From positions 539,218 to 603,217 of the forward strand of contig NZ_GG703819.1 of assembly GCF_000156395.1 (NCBI RefSeq): DNA of 64,000 nucleotides, written 5' to 3'. A program made the position numbers and the translations under genes. Position 1 is the first letter of the stretch. Every line of letters starts with the position of its first letter. Shown here piece after piece: positions 1-9,674 of the stretch. This stretch comes from Providencia rustigianii DSM 4541. GTDB lineage: Bacteria > Pseudomonadota > Gammaproteobacteria > Enterobacterales > Enterobacteriaceae. The notes under the pieces are model-generated. The model made no database searches and was not told the origin of the DNA. It saw nothing but the letters and a program-made list of their open reading frames with translations.

Positions 1-364
1 AGCCAACTAAAATACCACGGGCAACCCCACCGCCCACAAACCCTGCAATAATCACATGGGTCGGTACTGGTGCGACTAACAACTCCTCAATATTCTTTTG
101 GAATTTAGAACCAAAGAATGACGAGCAAACGTTAGAATAAGAGTTAGTGATCACCGCCATCATGATTAGGCCAGGAACAATAAACTGCATATAGTCTACG
201 CCACCCATCTCACCAATTCGCGAACCAATTAAATTCCCGAAAATCACAAAATAAAGTGACATGGTAATCACGGGTGGTAATAGTGTTTGTACCCAGATAC
301 GCCCAAAACGGGTTACTTCTTTAATCCAGATAGTTTTTAATGCAACCCAATACAGTGAAAACAT
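1..364 (-). CDS. yadH: ABC-2 type transporter permease YadH (partial, C-terminus outside window)
   Basis: Inner-membrane permease of the YadGH ABC-2 exporter. About 121 N-terminal residues are visible, beginning MFSLYWVALKTIW, with hydrophobic segments around a conserved VIFGNLIGSRIG stretch typical of YadH. The start ATG (364-362) overlaps the yadG stop by one base (TAATG), so the two are translationally coupled and the ATPase is made first. The substrate of YadGH is not established. The gene runs off the left edge. Confidence 0.9.
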   Translation of the reverse strand, partial: MFSLYWVALKTIWIKEVTRFGRIWVQTLLPPVITMSLYFVIFGNLIGSRIGEMGGVDYMQFIVPGLIMMAVITNSYSNVCSSFFGSKFQKNIEELLVAPVPTHVIIAGFVGGGVARGILVG

Positions 365-1302
365 TATTCGCCCCTCACTTGAGCTTCTTGGCTCTCTTTT
401 TTCACCAAGCTCACAAATAACTCTTCAAGGCGATTAGCTTTATTGCGCATACTCAAAATTTGGATCCCTTGGTCACTCAATTGACTAAATACCCCATTAA
501 GCCCCTGCTCTCGTTTCACATCCACTTCGAGGGTCGAGGTATCAACAAGCCGAGATGCATAGCCCACTAAATTTGGGAGCGGGCTTTTGGGCATAAGGTC
601 AAAGATAAAGGTCTCTGACTCTAATTGGCTTAATAAATGCTTCATACTGGTATTTTCCACCAGTTCACCATGCTGGATAATACCGATATTACGGCACAGC
701 ATTTCTGCCTCTTCCAAATAGTGAGTGGTTAAAATAATCGTTGTGCCTTGGGCATTTAGTTTCTGTAAGAACGTCCACATCGAACGACGTAATTCAATAT
801 CCACCCCTGCGGTAGGTTCATCAAGGATCAACAATTTTGGCTGGTGCATCAGCGCCCGAGCAATCATTAAGCGGCGTTTCATGCCGCCAGAAAGATTACG
901 AGCACGCTCATCGCGTTTTTCCCATAAATCTAACTGCGTGAGATATTGCTCAGCACGTTGGTTAGCAATATTTCTCGGCACACCGTAATAACCAGCTTGG
1001 TTTAAAACAATCTGCAATACCGTTTCAAACGGGTTAAAGTTAAATTCTTGTGGTACCAATCCCAGTTGTGTTTTAGCTTGTACCACTTGTTTATCTAGGT
1101 CATAGCCAAAGACTTTCACTGAGCCACTGGTTTTATTCACTAACGAGCTAATAATACCGATTGTGGTTGATTTGCCTGCGCCATTTGGACCCAGTAAGGC
1201 ATAAAAATCACCATCTTCAACGCTTAAATCAATTCCTCGCAAAGCTTTCACGCCACCCGCATAGGTTTTGGTCAGCTGCGATAACTCGAGTGCGTATGTC
1301 AT
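364..1302 (-). CDS. yadG: ABC transporter ATP-binding protein YadG
   Basis: Cytoplasmic ATPase subunit that would power the YadH permease. The 312-residue product has Walker A GPNGAGKST (about residues 38-46), ABC signature LSGGMKRR (about 137) and Walker B LLILDEPTAG, followed by the TTHYLEEAE switch histidine region. It is near full length for E. coli YadG (308 aa) and closely similar to it from memory. The Shine-Dalgarno sequence before the ATG is weak (AAGGT about 16 bases upstream). It is divergent from can, as in E. coli. Confidence 0.95.
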   Translation of the reverse strand: MTYALELSQLTKTYAGGVKALRGIDLSVEDGDFYALLGPNGAGKSTTIGIISSLVNKTSGSVKVFGYDLDKQVVQAKTQLGLVPQEFNFNPFETVLQIVLNQAGYYGVPRNIANQRAEQYLTQLDLWEKRDERARNLSGGMKRRLMIARALMHQPKLLILDEPTAGVDIELRRSMWTFLQKLNAQGTTIILTTHYLEEAEMLCRNIGIIQHGELVENTSMKHLLSQLESETFIFDLMPKSPLPNLVGYASRLVDTSTLEVDVKREQGLNGVFSQLSDQGIQILSMRNKANRLEELFVSLVKKESQEAQVRGE

Positions 1303-1556
1303 ATATTAAAAATACCTTTATTCTTGGGGCTGTTTGGGAGCAATATAGCCTAATGATGCCACTTTTTCCTGTCCGATGTTATGCAGAAAAGTGATAATAA
1401 TTTAATGTGAGATTATTTAACATCCTCTGAATTGAGGGTTGTCATGTTCAAATGAGTGGTTCATCATAGAAATGAAATTAGTATAACTAATTATTATTTA
1501 ATCAATAAATACTGTATAAGATTTTATCGCAAAGTCACACAATTAGGCTACAAGTC

Positions 1557-2210
1557 ATGATGAGAAAAATTGAAGAGCTGTTTGCTAATAACGAAGCATG
1601 GTCAGCGTCTGTAAAAGAAAAAGATCCTGAATTCTTTAAAGAATTATCAAAAGCTCAAAAACCAAGATTTCTATGGATAGGCTGCTCAGACAGTCGAGTG
1701 CCTGCTGAAAAACTGATCAACGCGGCGCCAGGTGATCTTTTCGTTCACCGTAACGTAGCAAACTTAGTCATTCACACTGACTTAAACTGTTTATCTGTTA
1801 TTCAATATGCGGTTGACGTGCTGGAAGTTGAACACATTATCATCTGCGGTCACTATGGATGTGGCGGTATTGAAGCGGCAGTGGATAACACTGAATTAGG
1901 CTTAATCAATAACTGGTTATTACATATCCGTGATATTTGGTATCGACACAGCTCAATGCTGGGTGAACTCAAACCTTGTGAACGTTTAGATCGCTTGTGT
2001 GAACTGAACGTAGTTGAACAAGTTTACAACTTGGGTCACTCAACCATTATGCAATCTGCATGGAAACGTGGTCAAAATATCATGATCCACGGCTGGGTAT
2101 ACGGAATTAACAATGGCCGTTTACATGACCTGCATATCACCGCAGATAGCCGTGAAAAATTAGAACTGTGTTACCGTGAATCTATCGCTAAATTAACCCA
2201 GAAAAAATAA
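1557..2210 (+). CDS. can: Beta-class carbonic anhydrase Can
   Basis: Interconverts CO2 and bicarbonate in the cytoplasm, supplying bicarbonate to carboxylation reactions. The beta-class zinc ligands are visible: Cys43 and Asp45 in GCSDSR, and His99 and Cys102 in CGHYGCGG. Length is 217 aa. The start is a double ATG (1557 or 1560); the second gives exactly the E. coli Can numbering (42, 44, 98, 101), so 1560 is equally possible. It is divergent from yadGH and convergent with hpt, the conserved enteric arrangement, and is closed by a strong hairpin at 2234. Confidence 0.96.
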   Translation: MMRKIEELFANNEAWSASVKEKDPEFFKELSKAQKPRFLWIGCSDSRVPAEKLINAAPGDLFVHRNVANLVIHTDLNCLSVIQYAVDVLEVEHIIICGHYGCGGIEAAVDNTELGLINNWLLHIRDIWYRHSSMLGELKPCERLDRLCELNVVEQVYNLGHSTIMQSAWKRGQNIMIHGWVYGINNGRLHDLHITADSREKLELCYRESIAKLTQKK

Positions 2211-2233
2211 TATTTTCTCTGTCGTTAGATAGC

Positions 2234-2260
2234 AAAAGAGCAGCCTTGGCTGCTCTTTTT
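2234..2260. terminator. Bidirectional rho-independent terminator between can and hpt
   Basis: A perfect 12-bp stem (AAAAGAGCAGCC / GGCTGCTCTTTT) with a TT loop, flanked by A and T runs, so it can work in both directions. It lies between the convergent can and hpt genes. Confidence 0.9.
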
Positions 2261-2279
2261 TATGGTTCAACAATGCCTA

Positions 2280-2816
2280 TTACTCTTCCAGCAAGGTCAC
2301 ATGTCCAATATATGGCAGGTGGCGATACTGTTGGGCGTAGTCGATACCGTAACCGACAACAAACTTATCTTCGATGGAATAACCAATCCACTCAACGGGA
2401 ACATCGACTTCACGACGAGAAGGTTTATCCAAAAGAGTACAAATTGCGACAGAGGCTGGACCGCGCAATTCAAAAATTTCACGAACTTTATTTAACGTGT
2501 TACCAGAGTCGATAATATCTTCCACGATCAGAACGTGTTTACCGCGAATATCTTCGTCTAAATCTTTAACGATTTTCACATCACGGCTGGACGTCATAGC
2601 ATTGCCGTAGCTGGATACCGTCATAAAATCGACTTCATGAGGAACGGTGATTTTACGGCATAAATCCGCCATAAAAATAAAGGAGCCTTTTAACAGACCA
2701 ACTAGCACTAACTCACCGTTAACATTCTGGTAGTGAGCACTAATGCTGTCCGCTAATTCACTAATTCGTTGAGCAATCTCTTCTTCAGAGATCATTACAT
2801 CAAGAGTATGTTTCAT
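2280..2816 (-). CDS. hpt: Hypoxanthine phosphoribosyltransferase
   Basis: Purine salvage enzyme converting hypoxanthine (and guanine weakly) plus PRPP to the nucleotide. The PRPP-binding loop [13 protein letters not shown] lies at about residues 95-107, and the C-terminal [16 protein letters not shown] matches enteric Hpt. I chose the ATG at 2816 (MKHTLDVM), giving 178 aa as in E. coli; a TTG two codons upstream would add Leu-Lys but has no homology support. Neither start has a strong ribosome binding site. In E. coli gcd lies between hpt and cueO; here it is absent. Confidence 0.96.
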   Translation of the reverse strand: MKHTLDVMISEEEIAQRISELADSISAHYQNVNGELVLVGLLKGSFIFMADLCRKITVPHEVDFMTVSSYGNAMTSSRDVKIVKDLDEDIRGKHVLIVEDIIDSGNTLNKVREIFELRGPASVAICTLLDKPSRREVDVPVEWIGYSIEDKFVVGYGIDYAQQYRHLPYIGHVTLLEE

Positions 2817-2892
2817 CTTCAATTACGCATGTATGGGAATGGAAAGCGCGTAATTTTAACATAAGCCACACCAAGACGCGATGACAAAACAA

Positions 2893-2920
2893 GTTGCAGT
2901 GACATTGCAGCCACTGCAAC
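2893..2920 (-). terminator. Hairpin terminator of cueO
   Basis: A 9-bp perfect stem (GTTGCAGTG / CACTGCAAC) just past the cueO stop. On the minus strand it is followed by TTGTTTTG, a modest U-rich tail. Confidence 0.6.
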
Positions 2921-2928
2921 CATCACGA

Positions 2929-4575
2929 TTAACTCACAGTAAAGCCCATCATCATGCCAGTATCTTCGTGTTCCAACAGATGGCAGTGCGCCATATAAGG
3001 ATGTTGAGGCGTTGCTTTATGCTTAAACTCCACCAGCACTTCGCTCACCTGCCCTTCAACTCTAACAATATCTTTCCAGCCTTGGCGATGTGGCTCTACA
3101 GGACGCCCATTCTCTTTCAGAATTCTAAAGCGCGTACCGTGCACATGGAATGGGTGCAGCATCATGTCTCCACGACCCGAAATAACCCAAACCTCTTGCT
3201 GATTTAACGGCGTATCAAAGGCAGGATGCGTCATCGAGAAAACTTGCCCGTTGATAGTATTTGCATTGTGGATATCTAAATCACCAGTGCCGGTACCGCA
3301 ATGCCCCCCATTACCTTGCATTCCGCCCATCTTACCTTGGCTCATATTGCCGTGGTTCATGTTACCTTGGCTCATGTTTCCATTTCCCATATTGCTATGA
3401 TCCATACCGCCCATCATGCCACCATGGCCGCCCATGCCCCCCATAGCTTGAGCACCGTATTTTTCACGCAACATCATCATACCTTGCATATCCAAACGCA
3501 TATCCATCATCAAATGGAATTTACGACGGTTAAGCCCGGTCAATGAAGGGATAGCAGCAAGTGCAGCTAATTCTGTCGGTAATTTCCCATCACCTGCACT
3601 TAACGTCGTTTCGACACGCAATACAGGAAGTGGCTGGTCAAATGGCGCAATTGTCATGCCCATTTGCTTAACGGGTAGAGTCACAAGATCAAAAGCGCGA
3701 CCATCAGATACGTCAATGAGGACTTCAAAACGCTCGCCCATTAAGATTGGTAACTCGGTTAATGCAATAGGCTCTGCAAGTAAACCACCATCGCTTGCGA
3801 CGACATACATTTTGCGCCCATCACTGGTGGACACATTTAAACTACGGGCGTTACAACCATTGAGAAGTCTTAGGCGGATCCAACCTTTTGGTGCTACATG
3901 CTTAGGGTACACCGCACCATTGGTGAGCATCATATCCCCAAACCAACCCACAGCCGCACTCATTACATCCAGTTGATAATCGATTTGTCCATCATCTTTC
4001 AGGCGCTTATCTTGCAAAATAACCGGAATATCATCCACGCCCCATGTACTTGGCAACCCATATTTTGAGCTATTTTCATCTTTGATTACCACTAATCCCG
4101 CCAGCCCCATCGCCACTTGGTGGCCAGTTTTTCCGTGAGTATGAGGGTGGAACCAGCAAGTAGCTTCAGGCTGATCAACAGTAAAATTGACTTTTCGGCT
4201 AGCCCCAGGAGCAATAATCGCTTGAGGTCCACCATCCTGTTCACCCGAAATTTCTAGCCCATGCCAATGCACAGTAGTTTCTTCCGGTAGCTGATTAGTG
4301 ATGTTGATATTAACAGATTGACCATTTTTCAGGCTTAATGCAGGTCCAAGTAAATCGCCGTTATATCCCCACGTTGTTGTTTTCTTACCGGGGACAAATT
4401 GTGAAATGCCCTGCTTGATAGCAATTTGGATATTACCCTGCGCATCTGGCTCAACTAATGGTGGAATAGCGAGAGTTGGATAATTCCCTGCGGCGACAGC
4501 AACGCGGCTCCAAACAGGTAATGCGCTAGCAGCATATGCTATTGCACTCAGCTTGAGAAAATCACGACGTAACAT
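2929..4575 (-). CDS. cueO: Multicopper oxidase CueO
   Basis: Periplasmic laccase-like enzyme that oxidises Cu(I) to the less toxic Cu(II). It has a twin-arginine signal ([15 protein letters not shown]) for folded export by Tat. Copper ligands are visible in order: HWHG (about 103-106), HPHTHG (about 143-148), HPFHVHG near residue 480 and [14 protein letters not shown] near the C-terminus. A long Met/Gly/Asn/His-rich insert (about residues 355-430) corresponds to the methionine-rich Cu(I)-binding region of CueO but is unusually repetitive. The start is supported by AAGGAAGG. A CueR-type promoter lies about 100 bases upstream. Confidence 0.96.
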   Translation of the reverse strand: MLRRDFLKLSAIAYAASALPVWSRVAVAAGNYPTLAIPPLVEPDAQGNIQIAIKQGISQFVPGKKTTTWGYNGDLLGPALSLKNGQSVNINITNQLPEETTVHWHGLEISGEQDGGPQAIIAPGASRKVNFTVDQPEATCWFHPHTHGKTGHQVAMGLAGLVVIKDENSSKYGLPSTWGVDDIPVILQDKRLKDDGQIDYQLDVMSAAVGWFGDMMLTNGAVYPKHVAPKGWIRLRLLNGCNARSLNVSTSDGRKMYVVASDGGLLAEPIALTELPILMGERFEVLIDVSDGRAFDLVTLPVKQMGMTIAPFDQPLPVLRVETTLSAGDGKLPTELAALAAIPSLTGLNRRKFHLMMDMRLDMQGMMMLREKYGAQAMGGMGGHGGMMGGMDHSNMGNGNMSQGNMNHGNMSQGKMGGMQGNGGHCGTGTGDLDIHNANTINGQVFSMTHPAFDTPLNQQEVWVISGRGDMMLHPFHVHGTRFRILKENGRPVEPHRQGWKDIVRVEGQVSEVLVEFKHKATPQHPYMAHCHLLEHEDTGMMMGFTVS

Positions 4576-4675
4576 AGATAACCTTCCTTTTCTTTACCAG
4601 AATCAACAATCAGTGAGCACAGGATGACAAGGCAGAAATTGCCCTTTCCAAGCAAAACGTGTTTTAATGCTGATA

Positions 4676-4706
4676 ATGATAAAGCTTCCCCCTACAGGAA
4701 GGTCAA
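4676..4706 (-). promoter_or_regulatory. CueR-type copper-responsive promoter of cueO
   Basis: On the minus strand, -35 TTGACC (4706-4701) and -10 TATCAT (4681-4676) are separated by 19 bp, the over-long spacer typical of MerR-family activated promoters. The dyad ACCTTCC...GGGAAGCT lies across the spacer, matching known CueR boxes. It sits about 100 bases upstream of the cueO ATG, which supports copper induction of cueO. Confidence 0.85.
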
Positions 4707-4888
4707 TAAATCCACGATATTAATATGGGTTTATTACATAGCTTTAAGAAAGTTAGAATTGCCTAACAGTTCTATACATTAAATAATTAGACTTACATAA
4801 TTACCTTAAAAAAATAGGGTAACTTGATGTATCGTGGCTATGTTCTTATGCTAATGTAACTTGATATAAAAAACAGATAGAATAGCGA

Positions 4889-5236
4889 ATGCAAAAATTT
4901 ATATTAATATCCTACTTCATGATGCTGCTTGGTGTGACTCACTCAGCGAAAGCCCTTGCGCCGAACGAAGCCGAAGATCTCGCCGACCTCACCGCGGTTT
5001 TTATTTATTTAAAATATGATTGCGGGTATACCCAAATCCCTGATCGTGAAATTGAACGGGCGATTGTTTACTTTGCCAAAAGCAATAAATGGGACTTGAG
5101 CAACTATAACTCCAACAAAATGAGCAAATTGAACAAAGAAAGTTATGATGATCTGAAAGGGATCCCATTAGCTCAAGACTTCAAATGCCAATCTTTAGCG
5201 CGTGACTCTTTAGGGCTATTTGCTTACGTGAAGTAA
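4889..5236 (+). CDS. yacC: Small secreted protein, YacC family
   Basis: A 115-aa periplasmic protein of unknown function, the same length as E. coli YacC. The N-terminus (MQKFILISYFMMLLGVTHSAKA) is a Sec signal peptide. The mature part contains EAEDLADLTAVFIYLKYDCGY and ends ARDSLGLFAYVK, both closely matching YacC; YacC has been compared with pilotins. Two cysteines in the mature chain (CGY and FKCQ) could form a disulfide. It is divergent from cueO, the E. coli arrangement, but the speED genes expected next are missing, so synteny breaks after it. Confidence 0.88.
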   Translation: MQKFILISYFMMLLGVTHSAKALAPNEAEDLADLTAVFIYLKYDCGYTQIPDREIERAIVYFAKSNKWDLSNYNSNKMSKLNKESYDDLKGIPLAQDFKCQSLARDSLGLFAYVK

Positions 5237-5254
5237 GTTAAACGTTAAAGCTTC

Positions 5255-5292
5255 GGAAACATGTGACCTTACCCAACGTGTTTCCCTTTATT
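5255..5292 (+). terminator. Probable terminator of yacC
   Basis: Stem GGAAACA (5255-5261) / TGTTTCC (5279-5285) with a 17-base loop, followed by CTTTATT. It lies between the convergent yacC and the AbrB-family gene and overlaps the latter's last codons. Confidence 0.5.
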
Positions 5293-6328
5293 CTTTCCGC
5301 TTATTTTTTCTCTCCTGCAAAAATAACACTACCGATGGGATTGTTTGAATAATCACCATACGAATAATGTGATTCGACATCACAAATCCAGCATCTAAAT
5401 TCATGGTAATTGCGGCAAACGTCATGGCCTCCATACTGCCCGGCGCCCAAGCCAGCAATAACACCGCAATATCGTACCCCGTCAGCCATGAGGCAAAGAC
5501 CGTGATAAAAAACGTCAAGATGATATTAATAACTACCACTTGGGCAGAGGAATAAATATTTTTTATTAGGGCTGATAACGGAAAAACAATAAAGTGGTTA
5601 CCGATATTCATTCCAATCAGTACCATACTGAGTTCCGTTAGCATCAGCGGAAAACTAAGCTGAATATCAATCCAACCTTGAATGAATGTGGCTGCTGCCA
5701 ATGATGTCAGCATAAAAGGGGCTGGAACTCTTAAACGCTGTAAAACTAATCCAGCAATGAAGCCTGAAACCACTATGACCAATAGCCAGAAAGTTGACTC
5801 TAGCGTTAATGATGGTAACTCAAATAGAGGTTGAGAATCTCCCTCACTTCCCACCACAATTCCCGCCAGTAAAATAAGAATAATTAATCTAATCGTATGG
5901 GAAATAACAATTTTTTGAGGTGGCGTGTGGGTATGGTCAGTTAAAGCAAGGATCGCCGCCATTGCTCCTGGTACCGAACCGAGCATGGCTTCTTGCTTTG
6001 TCCAGCCAACTTTGCGATAAAACCAAAAGTAGCTAAATGAAAACTGCACCGCCAAACAGATAACCAAGGTCATCAAAAGCAGTAATAAATTATCTGCCTC
6101 TTTGAGAGAAACTTGATTAAACATCAAACCGACGGAGCTGCCCAACGTAACTTGAACAAAAGTGATGGTATGTTTGGGGATCGGAAATGAAAAACCCAAG
6201 CGATTAAAAATGATGATGGCGATGATCGGACCAAACATTAATGCTAATGGAATGCCAATATAGGTCAATACACCACCCACAACGGCACAGATAGCAATGC
6301 CCACTATCATTTTTATCAGCTTGATCAT
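5288..6328 (-). CDS. AbrB-family (COG3180) integral membrane protein
   Basis: A 346-aa very hydrophobic protein with about ten membrane segments in two similar halves, each carrying Gly/Pro-rich loops (GSVPGAMAAILAL in the first, WAPGSMEAMTFAA in the second). This matches the AbrB duplication family, often misnamed transcriptional regulator or ammonia monooxygenase; it is a putative transporter of unknown substrate. It is co-directional with the tetR gene upstream (195-bp gap) and may be read with it. The start ATG has a poor Shine-Dalgarno. Confidence 0.8.
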   Translation of the reverse strand: MIKLIKMIVGIAICAVVGGVLTYIGIPLALMFGPIIAIIIFNRLGFSFPIPKHTITFVQVTLGSSVGLMFNQVSLKEADNLLLLLMTLVICLAVQFSFSYFWFYRKVGWTKQEAMLGSVPGAMAAILALTDHTHTPPQKIVISHTIRLIILILLAGIVVGSEGDSQPLFELPSLTLESTFWLLVIVVSGFIAGLVLQRLRVPAPFMLTSLAAATFIQGWIDIQLSFPLMLTELSMVLIGMNIGNHFIVFPLSALIKNIYSSAQVVVINIILTFFITVFASWLTGYDIAVLLLAWAPGSMEAMTFAAITMNLDAGFVMSNHIIRMVIIQTIPSVVLFLQERKNKRKE

Positions 6329-6523
6329 CGCGCATTAACCATTGAGATTATGAGTAATTAAAATAATTTATATCACAATAATGCAAAAGGTTGAGGCTGA
6401 GTGTGCTGAATTACTTATCATAGGGATTATTGGCTGGGGTTTGACCTATTCTCAGATTTTGTACTTAAAATCGCCCTCAAATATAGACGAATATTTAAGT
6501 CTGTATTGGTCGTTCCCCACCCT

Positions 6524-7159
6524 TTATTTTTCGATTTGCTGCTTATCGGCAACGGCTTGGTTAATAATTGCTTTTGCCATCCATTGCGCTAATTCCGTCA
6601 CTTGTTCATTATCTAACTTCCAAATATCTTTCAATACCAGAAAAATTTCAGAACCATAAATAACAGAAAATGCCTTGATCACTTTATCGATCACTTCTTC
6701 GGGATATTCCGATTTCATCGGTGAAGTGACCATGGCCAAAATGTCTTTACGATTTCCACGTTCAAGACGTTTATCTCTTGGAGCCGGTGTGGGTGATGAA
6801 CGACCTAGCGCCCACTGCTGTAAAGAAGTCTGTAACGCAGCTCTCAATACGCCTTCGTGTTCAAACATTCGAGGAAAAGCATAACGCAGTAACTCATCAA
6901 TGCGCTCTTCCGTTTTTTCACTTTCAGGTTTCCACGTCAAAATAGGACCTAAGCTGACATTCACTGTCGCGGCGATTAAATCACTTTGAGTTGGGAAATA
7001 GCGATAGGCGGTAGCACGAGAAACACCCGCTTCAATGGCAAGTTCAGAAACTGATGGCATCGCCCCTTTTTCAAACAATTCGACCGCCGTCGACACTAAA
7101 AGGTTATAAGTGCGTTTGCGTGTTCCTTTATAATCAGGCACAAGATGACTTTGTGGCAT
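6524..7159 (-). CDS. TetR-family transcriptional regulator
   Basis: A 211-aa repressor-type protein with an N-terminal helix-turn-helix (about residues 38-62, VSELAIEAGVSRATAYRYFPTQ) and a helical ligand-binding remainder. The start is supported by AAGGA eight bases upstream. It is divergent from the Tm-1-like operon, whose upstream region carries two palindromes of the size a TetR dimer binds, so it most likely represses that operon; this is inference. The AbrB-family gene downstream on the same strand may belong to the same regulon. Confidence 0.88.
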   Translation of the reverse strand: MPQSHLVPDYKGTRKRTYNLLVSTAVELFEKGAMPSVSELAIEAGVSRATAYRYFPTQSDLIAATVNVSLGPILTWKPESEKTEERIDELLRYAFPRMFEHEGVLRAALQTSLQQWALGRSSPTPAPRDKRLERGNRKDILAMVTSPMKSEYPEEVIDKVIKAFSVIYGSEIFLVLKDIWKLDNEQVTELAQWMAKAIINQAVADKQQIEK

Positions 7160-7436
7160 ATCTTTATCCTTAAAATCCGCCGTTCAAATGAGTTTAGACA
7201 ATATCTTTAACAATACCTATTCGTCGATAAGCATTTTTACTCATTAATTACTTATTCAGCTGTGTTAGTTTATAAAATTAAGCTATAAATACAATGCAAT
7301 AAATTATTATATTAAAATATAAACTGATGAAAAACATTATTATAATTTATGTTTAATGCTTTTTTATATAATAATTATTATGTTTAATCAATAAGATACA
7401 GTTCACGCACCGATTATCCAAGTAAGAAAATAGCAT

Positions 7437-7456
7437 AATGAGACTACAGTCTCATT
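7437..7456. promoter_or_regulatory. Operator palindrome 1 upstream of the Tm-1-like operon
   Basis: TGAGACT-AC-AGTCTCA, extended by AA/TT on the outside to 9-bp arms: a perfect inverted repeat apart from the centre. It is a probable TetR-family binding site; its centre lies 34 bp from that of operator 2. Confidence 0.7.
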
Positions 7457-7472
7457 TTTAATTAATAAAAAA

Positions 7473-7488
7473 TGATACTTTAGTCTCA
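7473..7488. promoter_or_regulatory. Operator palindrome 2 upstream of the Tm-1-like operon
   Basis: TGATACT-TT-AGTCTCA, the same half-site as operator 1 with one mismatch in the left arm. It lies 47 bases before the chosen start codon, a position suited to repression. Confidence 0.65.
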
Positions 7489-7535
7489 ATGAGATGAAAA
7501 ATTCAACTAAACACCCTACACAAAAGGATTTTTCT

Positions 7536-8753
7536 ATGCCAAAACACCAGGGCTTTATTTATGTTGCAACCACCCTCGATACCAAAAGCGCTGAGCTATT
7601 TTATGTCAGTGAATTAATAAAAAAAGCAGGGCTTGCAGTACGTACTGTTGACTTAACGACCCAACCGACACAATTAGAAAAACAGGCTGATGTGACTTCA
7701 ACCGAAATCGCGAGTTTCCATCCTCAAGGGACTGATGCGGTATTTTGTGGTGATAGAGGTAGAGCTATTGAAGCAATGGCTCAGGCATTTAGCCTGTACC
7801 TTGCCGCTCAAACCGATGTTGCCGCCATTATCGGATTGGGAGGTTCAGGTGGAACTGCATTAATTACTCCAGCCATGCAAATATTATCCGTTGGCATCCC
7901 TAAGCTGATGGTTTCCACGATGGCATCAGGGGATATTTCAGGTTATATCGGCGCAAGTGATATCTCGATGATGTACTCCGTTACCGATGTCTCTGGCCTG
8001 AATGTCATTTCTCGAAAAGTCCTGAAAAATGCAGCTAATCAAATTGCAGGAGCCGTATGGTTTGATGATGGCGAAGACAGTGCCGTCGAGTCTAAACCTG
8101 CGATTGCCTTAACCATGTTCGGGGTTACAACCCCATGCGTCCAACAATTAACGGCAAAATTAGAGCACGACTATGATTGTTTAGTTTTCCATGCAACGGG
8201 CAGCGGTGGGAAAGCGATGGAAAAACTGATTGATAGTCGTTTATTGGATTCAGTTTTAGATATCACCACCACTGAAGTTTGTGACCATTTATTTGGCGGC
8301 GTTTTGGCTTGTGATGAAGACCGTTTTGGTGCCATTGCTCGAACACAAACACCGTGTGTGCTGTCATGTGGCGCATTGGACATGGTGAACTTTGGTCGCC
8401 CATCTTCCGTGCCAGAACAATATAAAAATAGGCAGTTTTATCACCACAATTCGCAAGTCACACTGATGCGAACCACGGTAGAAGAAAACCGCCAGATGGG
8501 GTATTGGATTGCAGAGAAACTGAATGCATGTGAGGGACAAATTCGTTTTATTATCCCTACGGCTGGCTTCTCTGCTTTAGATATTGATGGGGCTCCATTC
8601 TGGGATCCCAAAGCTGATAGCGCATTTATCGACGCATTAACTGAAAACCTAATAACAACAGAAAAACGTCAATTAATATTAAGTCCATATCACATTAATT
8701 CTGCTGAATTTTGTGAACAGGTCATTGAATTACACCAGGAAATTTGTCAATAA
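7536..8753 (+). CDS. Tm-1-like ATP-binding domain protein (UPF0261)
   Basis: Homologue of the N-terminal domain of the tomato Tm-1 protein, here a separate gene. The 405-aa product starts [17 protein letters not shown], with glycine-rich nucleotide-binding stretches [16 protein letters not shown] and [23 protein letters not shown] and a later [15 protein letters not shown]. The ATG at 7536 is preceded by AAAAGGA at ideal spacing; an in-frame ATG at 7494 lacks a Shine-Dalgarno and almost touches operator 2. The bacterial function is unknown. It forms an operon with the TIM-barrel gene 14 bp downstream, the partner fused to it in plants. Confidence 0.88.
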   Translation: MPKHQGFIYVATTLDTKSAELFYVSELIKKAGLAVRTVDLTTQPTQLEKQADVTSTEIASFHPQGTDAVFCGDRGRAIEAMAQAFSLYLAAQTDVAAIIGLGGSGGTALITPAMQILSVGIPKLMVSTMASGDISGYIGASDISMMYSVTDVSGLNVISRKVLKNAANQIAGAVWFDDGEDSAVESKPAIALTMFGVTTPCVQQLTAKLEHDYDCLVFHATGSGGKAMEKLIDSRLLDSVLDITTTEVCDHLFGGVLACDEDRFGAIARTQTPCVLSCGALDMVNFGRPSSVPEQYKNRQFYHHNSQVTLMRTTVEENRQMGYWIAEKLNACEGQIRFIIPTAGFSALDIDGAPFWDPKADSAFIDALTENLITTEKRQLILSPYHINSAEFCEQVIELHQEICQ

Positions 8754-8767
8754 GTAGAGGTTGATAC

Positions 8768-9595
8768 ATGAAACATAATCGCGAAGATTTACTGAATAAA
8801 TTCAGAGCGATGGTAGCCCGTGGCGAGCCAATTATTGGCGGCGGTGCTGGAACGGGGCTTTCAGCTAAATGTGAAGAAGCTGGAGGCATTGACCTTATCG
8901 TTATCTATAACTCAGGTCGTTATCGCATGGCAGGACGCGGTTCTTTAGCAGGTCTGCTGGCCTATGGTAATGCCAACGAAATCGTCATGGATATGGCAAA
9001 AGAGGTGCTACCTGTCGTAAAACACACGCCTGTCCTTGCTGGCGTAAACGGTACCGATCCATTCTGCCAGTTTGATAAATTCCTCGATGACATCAAAGCG
9101 ACTGGCTTTGCGGGCGTCCAGAACTTTCCAACTGTCGGTCTAATCGATGGCAACTTCCGAGCTAACCTCGAAGAAACGGGAATGGGTTATGGCTTAGAAG
9201 TGGATATGATCCGCATGGCTCATCAAAAAGGGTTATTAACTACCCCCTATATCTTTAGCCGTGAAGATGCCATTGCCATGACAGAAGCGGGGGCCGATAT
9301 CATCGTGCCACATATGGGACTGACAACCGGTGGCAACATTGGTGCAGAAACCGCAGTTACACTGCAAGACTGTGTGGCGCTAATAAATGATTGGGCGACA
9401 GCAGCAAAATCTGTACGCGATGATGTCATCGTGCTGTGCCATGGTGGCCCTATTGCGACTCCTGAAGATGCTGAGTTTATTTTAGCAAATTGCCCAGACT
9501 GCCACGGCTTTTATGGCGCGAGTTCTATGGAACGTTTACCAACTGAAGTTGCATTAACAGAAACTACTCAAAAATTTAAATCAATTACTCGCTAG
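8768..9595 (+). CDS. Phosphoenolpyruvate hydrolase-family TIM-barrel protein (Tm-1 C-terminal domain-like)
   Basis: A 275-aa TIM-barrel protein of the PEP hydrolase/signal-transduction family, equivalent to the C-terminal half of plant Tm-1. Recognisable blocks are [35 protein letters not shown] near the N-terminus, [19 protein letters not shown] and [10 protein letters not shown], then [19 protein letters not shown] precedes the ATG at good spacing, and the gene is 14 bp from the UPF0261 gene, so the two are cotranscribed. Enzymatic activity and substrate are unknown. A strong terminator follows. Confidence 0.88.
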   Translation: MKHNREDLLNKFRAMVARGEPIIGGGAGTGLSAKCEEAGGIDLIVIYNSGRYRMAGRGSLAGLLAYGNANEIVMDMAKEVLPVVKHTPVLAGVNGTDPFCQFDKFLDDIKATGFAGVQNFPTVGLIDGNFRANLEETGMGYGLEVDMIRMAHQKGLLTTPYIFSREDAIAMTEAGADIIVPHMGLTTGGNIGAETAVTLQDCVALINDWATAAKSVRDDVIVLCHGGPIATPEDAEFILANCPDCHGFYGASSMERLPTEVALTETTQKFKSITR

Positions 9596-9630
9596 TTTTT
9601 TATTCTTTTTTATTTTTTGCCAACACCAGG

Positions 9631-9658
9631 GCGCCTACTTCGGTAGGCGCTTTTCTTT
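9631..9658 (+). terminator. Rho-independent terminator of the Tm-1-like operon
   Basis: Stem GCGCCTAC / GTAGGCGC closed by a TTCG tetraloop, followed by TTTTCTTT. Only the plus direction has a U tract. Confidence 0.9.
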
Positions 9659-9674
9659 GTCTGGATTCACGACT

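Noticed and set aside
7494-7535. Upstream start for the UPF0261 gene
   Set aside because: No Shine-Dalgarno and nearly touching operator 2; ATG 7536 has AAAAGGA at ideal spacing.
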